NCBI GenBank assembly: GCA_037190665.1
Contig: JBBCJT010000151.1
Span: forward strand, 1 to 27,768
Direction of reading: 5' to 3'
Source of the DNA: JBBCJT01 sp037190665
GTDB lineage: Bacteria; Pseudomonadota; Alphaproteobacteria; Acetobacterales; Acetobacteraceae
DNA length: 27,768 nt
The position numbers and the translations under genes are program-made. Of the stretch, positions 14,987 through 24,666 are shown one piece after another. The notes beneath the pieces were generated by a model, which searched no databases, was not told the origin of the DNA, and saw nothing but the letters and a program-made list of their open reading frames with translations. The first letter of the stretch is position 1. Every line of letters starts with the position of its first letter.

Positions 14987-16119
14987 CCGAAACAATCCTC
15001 ACCAACGCCGTGCTGGTCCTGCCGGACCGCACCCTCGCCGGCACCGTCGTGATCCGCGACGGCTGCATCGCCGCGATCGAACCGGGCCGCGCCGCATCGC
15101 CCGCCGCGCAGGACATGGACGGCGACTACGTGCTGCCCGGCGTGGTGGATGTGCATACCGACAACCTGGAGCGTCAGGTGCAGCCGCGCACGGCCGCGCG
15201 CTGGCCCTCGCGCTCCGCCATGGTGGCGCACGATGCGCAATGCGCCGCCGCCGGCGTGACCACGGTGTTCGACGCGTTGTGCCTCGGCGATCTCGGCTTC
15301 GATGCGGAACGTATCCAGACCTTCCACAACGGCGTGGCCGACCTCGACGCACTGTCCGGCACCGGGCTGCTGAAGGCGGACCACTACCTGCACCTGCGCT
15401 GCGAACTGCCCGCGCCCGACATGCCCGGTCTGGTCGAGCCGGTGGCCGATCATCCGCTGGTGCGCATGGTCAGCCTGATGGACCACTCGCCCGGCGTCGG
15501 CCAGTACCGTGACCTCGACCGCTACCGGCAGATGCGCGCGCGCAGCGGCATGCCGATGGCGGAGATCGACGCGCGGATCGAAAAGCTCGTGGACCAGCGC
15601 ATGCGCCTCTCCGACACGCAGCGCCGCTGGCTGCTCGACCGCGTCGCCGCCCGCGCGCTGCCCATCGCGAGCCACGACGACTGGGACGCGGACGAGGTGC
15701 GCCGCAACCGCGCCGACGGCATCCTGATCAGCGAGTTCCCCGTCTGCGCCGATGCCGCACGCGCGGCGCGCGAGGCGGGGATGGAGATCATCGCCGGGGC
15801 GCCGAACATCGTCCGCGGCGGATCGCACTCGGGCAACGTCGCGGCGGCGGAGCTGGTGCGCGAAGGGCTGGTCGATGCCTTCGCCTCCGACTACGTGCCG
15901 GCCAGCCTGATCGAGGCGGCTTTCCTCTGCGTCGCCGATACCGGCATCGCGCTGCCCGATGCCGTGGCGCTGGTCACCGACCGGCCCGCGCGCATGGTGG
16001 GGCTGGACGACCGCGGTCGCATCGCGCCCGGCCTGCGCGCCGATCTGGTGCGGGTGCGCGTGCACGACGGCCAGCCGGTGGTGCGCCAGGTGTGGCGCGA
16101 GGGCGCGCGTGTCGCCTGA
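14983..16119 (+). CDS. phnM: PhnM, alpha-D-ribose 1-methylphosphonate 5-triphosphate diphosphatase
   Basis: This 378-residue cytosolic amidohydrolase releases pyrophosphate from the triphosphate intermediate to give the substrate of PhnJ. It has the canonical PhnM metal-site segment VVDVHTDNLERQVQPR (His58, Asp60), then LMDHSPGVGQYRD, IASHDDWD, the GAPNIVRGGSHSGN block and FASDYVPASL. Length is the same as the E. coli enzyme. It is coupled to phnL by ATGA (14983-14986), and its last 11 bases overlap the next gene. A diverged paralogue lies at 8599-9750 on the other strand. Confidence 0.96.
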   Translation: MTETILTNAVLVLPDRTLAGTVVIRDGCIAAIEPGRAASPAAQDMDGDYVLPGVVDVHTDNLERQVQPRTAARWPSRSAMVAHDAQCAAAGVTTVFDALCLGDLGFDAERIQTFHNGVADLDALSGTGLLKADHYLHLRCELPAPDMPGLVEPVADHPLVRMVSLMDHSPGVGQYRDLDRYRQMRARSGMPMAEIDARIEKLVDQRMRLSDTQRRWLLDRVAARALPIASHDDWDADEVRRNRADGILISEFPVCADAARAAREAGMEIIAGAPNIVRGGSHSGNVAAAELVREGLVDAFASDYVPASLIEAAFLCVADTGIALPDAVALVTDRPARMVGLDDRGRIAPGLRADLVRVRVHDGQPVVRQVWREGARVA

Positions 16120-16834
16120 CGCGCGCGTCGCGCTCTACTGGGCTCCCGATCCGGACGACCCCCTCTGGCAAGCCGCCTGCACCTGGCTGGGCCGCGATCC
16201 GGCACGTGATGTCGCGTTGCCGCAGCCGGCGATCGACGGCATCGCGGAGATCACAGCGGATGCGCGGCTCTACGGGTTCCACGCGACGCTGAAGCCGCCG
16301 ATGCGGCTGGCGGACGGGCAGACGCTGGAGGCGCTGGTCGCCGCGACGCGGACGCTGGCTGCCGATATCGCGCCGTTCGATCTGCCGCCGCTGGCCGTGT
16401 ACAGCATCGACGGGTTCCTCGCCCTCTGCGAGACCGAACCATGCCCTCCGCTGCACGCGCTGGTGGACCGGGTGGTGGAGGGGCTGGACGCATTCCGCCG
16501 CCCGCCGTCCGAGGCGGAGCTGGCGCGGCGGCGCAAAGCGAAGCTCACGCCGCGGCAGGACGCGCTGCTGGTGCGCTGGGGCTACCCCTACGTCTTCAAC
16601 GAATGGCGCTTCCACTTGACGCTGACGCGGCGGCTGGATGCGGCGGAGATGGCGCGCATCCGCCCGGCGGCGGAAGCGTATCTCGCCCCCGCCCTGCCCC
16701 GCGCGCGGCGGGTGCATGACGTGTCCGTCTATGTGCAGCCGGAGGCGGGCGCACCGTTCCGGCTGGAGGCGCGGGTGAAGCTGGGCGGGAGCCGGGAGCA
16801 CCAGCCCGGGCCGGCGGTGAACGCGACGGCGTGA
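16109..16834 (+). CDS. DUF1045 phosphonate-operon protein, 2H phosphoesterase superfamily
   Basis: The 241-residue protein belongs to the DUF1045 (Phn operon protein) family, which is found almost only beside phnM. Two HxT motifs, FHATLKPP (His58-Thr60) and FHLTLTRR (His169-Thr171), are the paired catalytic histidines of 2H phosphoesterases, enzymes that act on cyclic phosphates or phosphodiesters. ALYWAPDPDDPLW at the start and RWGYPYVFNEWRFHLTL are family-typical. GTG 16109 is the only start that gives the family N-terminus; it overlaps the phnM stop. No phnP or phnN is visible, so a role in opening the cyclic ribose phosphate made by PhnJ, or a related cleanup step, is attractive but inferred. 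Confidence 0.9.
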   Translation: MSPDARVALYWAPDPDDPLWQAACTWLGRDPARDVALPQPAIDGIAEITADARLYGFHATLKPPMRLADGQTLEALVAATRTLAADIAPFDLPPLAVYSIDGFLALCETEPCPPLHALVDRVVEGLDAFRRPPSEAELARRRKAKLTPRQDALLVRWGYPYVFNEWRFHLTLTRRLDAAEMARIRPAAEAYLAPALPRARRVHDVSVYVQPEAGAPFRLEARVKLGGSREHQPGPAVNATA

Positions 16835-17184
16835 TCAAGGCGCTGTCGGTCGTCAGGCCGGGCGGCAGCCGGATCGCGTCCGGCCGGAAGATACTGGAGG
16901 TGCGCCGTTGGGCACCCGGCCTCGACCCGTCGGAAGACCTGCTGATCGTGGAGAACGGCCGCTACCTGCGTCGTGAGGGTGAGGAGGACGCTGACGGAAC
17001 GCCCGTCGCCGTCGTGCGGGTGAGCGCCATTCGGCCATTCACGCCCGCGGATATGGAAGCCGCGTGCGCCAGCTATTTCGAGGACGGATGGCTGGCGTGG
17101 GAACTTGCCGACATTCGCCCTGTCCGCGTTGGCGGAAAGGTGCGTGCGGCGCGGGGGATCTACGAGGTGGACTTCACGACCTGA
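16831..17184 (+). CDS. ASCH-domain protein, last gene of the phn operon
   Basis: This 117-residue protein has the ASCH (PUA-like) pattern: an N-terminal strand LSVVRPGGSRIASGRKILEVRRW containing GxKxxExR, where the usual Lys and Arg line an RNA- or nucleotide-binding cleft, then LLIVENGRYLRREGEEDADGTPVAVVRVSAIRPFT and a C-terminal YEVDF. Some ASCH proteins are nucleases or amidohydrolases; most are uncharacterised. It starts at GTG 16831, overlapping the DUF1045 stop as GTGA, so it is almost surely cotranscribed and cotranslated with the phn genes. No member of this family is part of the classical C-P lyase pathway, which makes the linkage notable. After it the sequence decays into non-coding DNA. 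Confidence 0.8.
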   Translation: MIKALSVVRPGGSRIASGRKILEVRRWAPGLDPSEDLLIVENGRYLRREGEEDADGTPVAVVRVSAIRPFTPADMEAACASYFEDGWLAWELADIRPVRVGGKVRAARGIYEVDFTT

Positions 17185-17349
17185 TACGGGTGGCGGTTCG
17201 CGGCCTTCACCCGGCCCTCTCTTGAGGGCGGAAGCTTTGCGAAACGGTGGCGGCCCCTCCCTCTCCAGCAAGTGCGAGCTTTGCAGCCACCCGCCTCGTG
17301 CTCGAAGCCATCGATGGCTTCGAGGCGCCGCGCTTACCAGCGCCCGCCT
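17185..17349. other. Non-coding decayed stretch after the phn operon
   Basis: No gene is recognised. At 17208-17226 there is a short match to a REP arm (TCACCCGGCCCTCTC), too partial to count as an element. The 24-base palindrome at 17301-17324 lies here and the transposase remnant follows. The stretch looks like debris of one or more insertions. Confidence 0.4.
17301..17324. repeat. Perfect 24-base palindrome
   Basis: The half CTCGAAGCCATC is followed directly by its exact reverse complement, with no spacer. It lies 26 bases before the transposase remnant. It could be a target or hairpin site of a mobile element, or a regulator site left without a gene; as a terminator it lacks a loop and T-tract. 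Confidence 0.6.
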
Positions 17350-17545
17350 GCCTCTGTGCGTCGTCAACCCGGGTCAGATCCGCGATTTCGCCATGGCCAC
17401 GGGTCGGCTCGCCAAAACCGATAGCCTCCATGCAGAGACCATCGCCCTGTTCGCCGAGCGCCTGAGGCCGCACTCTAGGCCCGTGCCCGAGCCGCAGGCC
17501 GTCAGGTTCGTTGAACTGGTCGCCCGCCGCCAGCTCGCACAGGCC
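17350..17545 (+). pseudogene. Remnant of an IS110-family (DEDD) transposase
   Basis: One frame reads VVNPGQIRDFAMATGRLAKTDSLHAETIALFAERLRP and then PVPEPQAVRFVELVARRQ (split here at a short gap). This is the segment after the first catalytic Asp in IS110 transposases (consensus VVNPxQVRDFAxAxGxxAKTDxxDA). Here the usual AKTDxxDA reads AKTDSLHA, so one catalytic Asp is replaced. Only about 60 residues remain of about 340, with no start and no C-terminal domain. The frame then runs into unrelated sequence with a hairpin at 17542-17561. It is clearly inactive. Confidence 0.8.
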
Positions 17546-17584
17546 AGCCTTTCGGCTGGCCCGGTGTTGGCGCCGGCCCACTCG

Positions 17585-17613
17585 CCCCGCCGATGAAAAC
17601 CTCATCGGCGGGG
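17585..17613 (-). terminator. Hairpin downstream of clpB
   Basis: A perfect 12-bp stem (CCCCGCCGATGA at 17585-17596 with its complement at 17602-17613) and a 5-base loop begin 10 bases beyond the clpB stop. No T-tract follows in the clpB direction, so termination may depend on stem strength or Rho. A second hairpin (17542-17561, 8-bp stem, 4-base loop) lies further on. Confidence 0.65.
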
Positions 17614-17622
17614 CCCGCAGCC

Positions 17623-20205
<2,583 letters not shown>

Positions 20206-20281
20206 TGGTCCCTCCTGTGAGGCGACTCGGTCCCGACCGCCCCTGTCACGAAGGCAGCGGCCGGAATGCCGTTCGGCCCTG

Positions 20282-20310
20282 ACATGGGAGAAGCGGCGGC
20301 CATGCTCAAG
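20282..20310 (-). promoter_or_regulatory. RpoH (sigma-32)-like promoter of clpB
   Basis: On the minus strand CTTGAG (20310-20305), a 15-base spacer and TCCCATGT (20289-20282) match the sigma-32 consensus at most positions. The predicted start near 20275 leaves a leader of about 70 bases. The hsp20 promoter at 3960-3988 has the same spacer and -10 core. Confidence 0.72.
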
Positions 20311-20415
20311 AGGCGCGGATCGCGAAACGGACGCAGCCGGACGCGGCCTGCCGGACGGTCAGGCGAGCAGCCTCGGCCGGCGCGGCATTACCGTCATCGG
20401 CGAGGTCAGGACTGC

Positions 20416-21480
20416 TCACGGGAACGGCCATGCCACCCCCGCCTTCGCGCCCAGCTCGCGCAGGTCCGCGACGATATCGGGCGTCAGCGGGACACCCAGC
20501 GCATCGCTCTGCGCCGCCCGGCGGGCCTCGGGTTCGCCGGGCGACAGGACCTCCTCCACGCCGTCCGCCCTGGGCAGCGCCTTGGCCCGCCGGGCGAGTT
20601 CGTCCATCCGCGCCCGCACCTCCTCCAAAGGCAGGAACAGGTCGGCGCGGAGGGCGATCAGCAGGTGGCCGGTGCCCTGCGGGCGGTCCGTGCCGGTGAA
20701 CGGGTTGGCGACGTCGCCGCCGAACGCCGCGCCGGTCAGCACGCCCGCCAGCGCATCCATCATCCACGACAGGCCGGCCCCCTTCACGCCGCCGAAGGGC
20801 AGCACGACCCCCTCGAACGCCTCGGCGCCGTCCGTGGTCGGCCGGCCATGCCGGTCGAGCGCGAGGCCGGGCGGGATCGGCTCGCCACGCCGCGCGGCAA
20901 ATTTCAGCTTGCCGCGCGCGAGGTGGGACATCGCCATGTCGAGCCCGAACGGTGCCACGTCCCCGGCCGGGATGCCCACCGCGAGTGGGCTGGTGCCGAG
21001 GAACGGCGCCATCGCCCCGTGCGGCGGCAGCGCGGGCGAGGCGTTGGTGAACACCATCCCCACCATCCCCGCCGCGACCGCCTGATCGGCGTACAGGCCG
21101 GCCATGCCAAAATGGCCGCTGCGCCGCACGCCCGCGACGCCGATCCCCGCCTCCCGCGCACAGGCGATGGCCGCATCCATGGCGAGCGGTGCGACGATCA
21201 GGCCGAGACCGTCATCGCCATCGACATGGACGCCGGCGGGGGCGACGCGGTCGATCACGATCCGGGGCCGCGCGGTCGCCACCCCGGCGGCGAGGCGGCC
21301 GCAATACATCGAAAGCCGTGCCAGACCGTGCGACCACACCCCGCGCCGGTCCGCCTCGACCAGCGCATGCGCGGCCGTGTGCGCGTCCGGCCCGGCGAGG
21401 CCGTGAGCGGCGAAGACATCGGCGGCGAACCGCATCAGCGCCGGCGCCTCGAAACGGCCGTGCTGCTGCCCGGCGCTCAT
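20416..21480 (-). CDS. Ldh-family (malate/L-lactate/ureidoglycolate-type) NAD(P)-dependent dehydrogenase
   Basis: The 354-residue protein is a 2-hydroxyacid dehydrogenase of the MDH2/YlbC/ComC family, unrelated to classical Rossmann lactate dehydrogenases. Typical segments are the N-terminal ADRRGVWSHGLARLSMYC, GVRRSGHFGMAGLYAD (with the catalytic His), FTNASPALPPHGAMAPFLGTSPLAVGIPAG, FDMAMS-like LDMAMSHLARGKL and VLPFGGVKGAGLSWMMD. ATG 21480 is preferred over the upstream GTG at 21513, which adds a spacer-like tail; neither has a strong ribosome site. Substrate cannot be fixed between malate, lactate, ureidoglycolate and similar acids. It lies upstream of clpB in the same direction but clpB has its own promoter. 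Confidence 0.9.
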   Translation of the reverse strand: MSAGQQHGRFEAPALMRFAADVFAAHGLAGPDAHTAAHALVEADRRGVWSHGLARLSMYCGRLAAGVATARPRIVIDRVAPAGVHVDGDDGLGLIVAPLAMDAAIACAREAGIGVAGVRRSGHFGMAGLYADQAVAAGMVGMVFTNASPALPPHGAMAPFLGTSPLAVGIPAGDVAPFGLDMAMSHLARGKLKFAARRGEPIPPGLALDRHGRPTTDGAEAFEGVVLPFGGVKGAGLSWMMDALAGVLTGAAFGGDVANPFTGTDRPQGTGHLLIALRADLFLPLEEVRARMDELARRAKALPRADGVEEVLSPGEPEARRAAQSDALGVPLTPDIVADLRELGAKAGVAWPFP

Positions 21481-21565
21481 CGCGGGAGTCCCGTCCGCGG
21501 CCCCGCTTCCCACGTGCCTGCCTTGCGCCGCATCGTCGCCCCGACAAGAATGCCGTCGGGGCCAG

Positions 21566-21594
21566 ACATGCTGGAAGCTCCGCCTACACTCAAG
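21566..21594 (-). promoter_or_regulatory. Heat-shock-like promoter box upstream of the Ldh-family gene
   Basis: On the minus strand CTTGAG (21594-21589), a 15-base spacer and CAGCATGT (21573-21566) repeat the clpB promoter layout. The surrounding 57 bases align without gaps to the clpB promoter region at about 20266-20322, with about two thirds identity by eye. A start near 21558 would leave a leader of about 78 bases. The -10 is weaker than in clpB. Confidence 0.45.
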
Positions 21595-21602
21595 GGCATC
21601 GG

Positions 21603-22355
21603 ATGCGCATCGAACGGATCTACCGCTACCCGGTGAAGGGACTCTCGGCCGAGGCGCTGGAGGAGGTGGCGGTCGAGGCCGGCGGGTGCCTGCCGTGGGA
21701 CCGGGCCTTCGCGCTGGCCCAGGGCGACGCGCCGTTCGATCCGGAGGACCCGCACTGGCTGCAGAAGTCGCACTTCATGTGCCTGATGAAGAACGCGCGC
21801 ATCGCGAAGCTGCACTCCGCCTTCGACCCGCGCACCGGCATGCTCGCCATCCGCGGCCCGGACGGCGAGATCGCGGAGAACGCGCTGACCGCCGAGGGCC
21901 GCGCGGCGATCAGTGCGTACCTGACCCGCGTGCTGGGCGATGAGGCGCGCGGCACGCCGCGCTTCCATCACGTGCCCGGCCATTCCTTCTGCGACCAACG
22001 CAGCAAGGTGGTGAGCCTGATCAACCTCGCCAGCCTCGCCGCCTACGAGGCGGAACTGGGTGCGAAGCGCGAGCTGATGCGCTTTCGCGCCAACGTGTAT
22101 TTCAGCAGTGCGAAGCCGTGGGCCGAATTCGACTGGGTGGGACAGGAGATCCTGGTCGGCGGCGCGAGGATGAAGGTGTTCAAGCGCATCATCCGCTGCG
22201 CCGCCACCGAGGTGAACCTCGAGACCGCCGAACGCGACGCCGATCCGGTGACGGAGCTGCGCACGCTGTACGGCCATGCCGATCTCGGCGTGCACGCCCA
22301 TGTCATCGAAGGCGGCAAGATCGCGGTCGGCGAGGCGATCCAGGTCCTCGGCTGA
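21603..22355 (+). CDS. MOSC-domain protein with N-terminal MOSC beta-barrel
   Basis: The 250-residue protein has the MOSC N-terminal barrel (RIERIYRYPVKGLSAEALEEVAVEAGGCLPWDRAFAL, residues 2-38) followed by the MOSC domain, in which KVFKRIIRCAATEVN carries the conserved Cys used to bind sulfur or molybdenum cofactor in this superfamily. DLGVHAHVIEGGKIAVGEAI is the family's usual end (GVYAxVxxGGxIxxGD). Relatives include the C-terminal part of Moco sulfurase and the amidoxime-reducing mARC/YcbX proteins; the latter have an added ferredoxin domain, absent here. ATG 21603 begins at the conserved MRIERIYRYPVKG. It converges on the TDT transporter gene. Substrate unknown. Confidence 0.88.
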   Translation: MRIERIYRYPVKGLSAEALEEVAVEAGGCLPWDRAFALAQGDAPFDPEDPHWLQKSHFMCLMKNARIAKLHSAFDPRTGMLAIRGPDGEIAENALTAEGRAAISAYLTRVLGDEARGTPRFHHVPGHSFCDQRSKVVSLINLASLAAYEAELGAKRELMRFRANVYFSSAKPWAEFDWVGQEILVGGARMKVFKRIIRCAATEVNLETAERDADPVTELRTLYGHADLGVHAHVIEGGKIAVGEAIQVLG

Positions 22356-22383
22356 ACCGCGCCCGACGGCCGGGGCCGGCCTG

Positions 22384-23424
<1,041 letters not shown>

Positions 23425-23510
23425 GTCATCTCCGCCGCCCTCCACCGCGCCTTCCCGCCGGCGATGCCGGCCAACAGCTCCGCCATCCTATCCCGGATGG
23501 CCCTTCGGCG

Positions 23511-23650
23511 ACCTCCCTTCTCCCTCTCCCGCTCGCGGGAGAGGGCCGGGGTGAGGGTGGGTCCGCCGGCATCACGGCAAGGTCTCGCCTCCGCACAATT
23601 CCCCTCACCCTGTCCCTCTCCCGCCGTGCGGGAGAGGGACCTTGCGGGAC
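23511..23650 (-). repeat. REPIN-like paired palindromes, copy B (reverse orientation)
   Basis: This is the same element as at 8444-8586, read on the minus strand. Palindromes with CCCTCTCCCGC and GCGGGAGAGGG arms lie at about 23521-23545 and 23611-23640, each carrying the tail GGGTGAGGG pointing inward, and CGCAAGGTCCC at the outer end matches array copy 1 (about 26011-26021). The element lies between the divergently placed transporter start and the LOG gene end. Apart from it and a hairpin at 23728-23758, the 398-base gap 23425-23822 holds nothing I recognise. Confidence 0.85.
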
Positions 23651-23727
23651 GCGCCTTGCCTTCTCCATCACGTCCGTCCGGCATTCCGCAAAGCTCCCAC
23701 CTGCGGGATAGACCTCGGCCGACATTT

Positions 23728-23758
23728 CGCGTGCAGCCCAGCGCCCACCTTGCACGCG
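23728..23758 (-). terminator. Inverted repeat downstream of the LOG-family gene
   Basis: Arms CGCGTGCA (23728-23735) and TGCACGCG (23751-23758) form a perfect 8-bp stem with a 15-base loop, 64 bases after the stop of the minus-strand gene. No T-run follows. It may end that transcript. Confidence 0.35.
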
Positions 23759-23822
23759 GATGCATTCATCTTGCCGACAAGAGCCATCGCCACGGCCCGG
23801 CGGCACCATCCCCTCGCATGTT

Positions 23823-24608
23823 CTACGCGGCCGGCACCTGCAACCCGCGCCGGATCAGCTCCCGCCAGCCCTCCTCGGCATCGTCCACGATGCTGAACAG
23901 GTCGAGATCGGCCGCCGCGATCACCCCTTCCTCCACCATCGCGTCGAAGCCGATCACCCGCTGCCAGTAGTCGCTGCCGAACAGCAGCACCGGGGCATGC
24001 GGCGCCTTGTTCGTCTGCTGCAGCGTCAGCACCTCGAACAGCTCGTCCAGCGTGCCGAACCCGCCCGGAAACACCGCGAGCGCCGCGGCGCGCATCGCGA
24101 GGTGCATCTTGCGCCTCGCGAAGTAGTGGAAGCGGAAGGTCAGGTCCGGCGTGGAATAGGTGTTCGGCGCCTGCTCGTGCGGCAGAGTGATGTTGAAGCC
24201 GATCGACGGCGCGCCGGCGTCCGATGCGCCGCGGTTGGCCGCCTCCATGATGCCCGGCCCGCCGCCGGTGGCGACGACGTTGTCGCGCATCCCGTCCGCT
24301 TCCGTCAGCGCGCCGCCGCGCTCGCTGACGATCCGCGCGAAGCGCCGCGCCTCGGCGTACCAGCGCGCCTGGCGCAGCGCGCGCGGGCGCAGCTTCGGGT
24401 CCGTCACCGCCTCCGCCTGCTCCGGCGAGGGGATGCGGGCGGAGCCGAAGACGATGATCGTGGACCGCACGCCCCATTCGCGCAGATGCAGCTCCGCCTT
24501 GCTGTACTCCAGCGCGAAGCGGATCGGGCGCAGCTCGTCGCGGAGCAGGAAATCGAGGTCCTCGACCGGCAGGCGGTACGCGGCCGAGCGTGTCTGTGGC
24601 GTCTCCAT
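23823..24608 (-). CDS. LOG-family (TIGR00730-like) protein, Rossmann-type nucleotide 5'-monophosphate hydrolase fold
   Basis: The 261-residue protein carries both LOG-family motifs: GGGPGIMEAANRGA at 115-128 and PGGFGTLDE at 181-189. These form the phosphoribohydrolase site that in relatives releases free cytokinin bases from their ribotides or splits nucleoside monophosphates. A 110-residue N-terminal extension relative to the shortest LOG proteins (RLPVEDLDFLLRDELRPIRFALE, then IIVFGSARIP) marks the long bacterial subgroup, for which the substrate is usually unknown. The start is uncertain; ATG 24608 is chosen because the conserved N-terminal block follows it. It is divergent from the amidohydrolase gene with 58 bases between them. 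Confidence 0.87.
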   Translation of the reverse strand: METPQTRSAAYRLPVEDLDFLLRDELRPIRFALEYSKAELHLREWGVRSTIIVFGSARIPSPEQAEAVTDPKLRPRALRQARWYAEARRFARIVSERGGALTEADGMRDNVVATGGGPGIMEAANRGASDAGAPSIGFNITLPHEQAPNTYSTPDLTFRFHYFARRKMHLAMRAAALAVFPGGFGTLDELFEVLTLQQTNKAPHAPVLLFGSDYWQRVIGFDAMVEEGVIAAADLDLFSIVDDAEEGWRELIRRGLQVPAA

Positions 24609-24666
24609 CTTGCGCAGCCTAGGCCGAGGGGCGAGTCTCGGCACCAGTCGCTGTAAAGGAAGCCCC

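Noticed and set aside
17208..17226. Third dispersed REPIN copy after the ASCH gene
   Set aside because: Only one arm resembles the repeat; the palindrome partner and tail are missing, so it is at most a degraded fragment.
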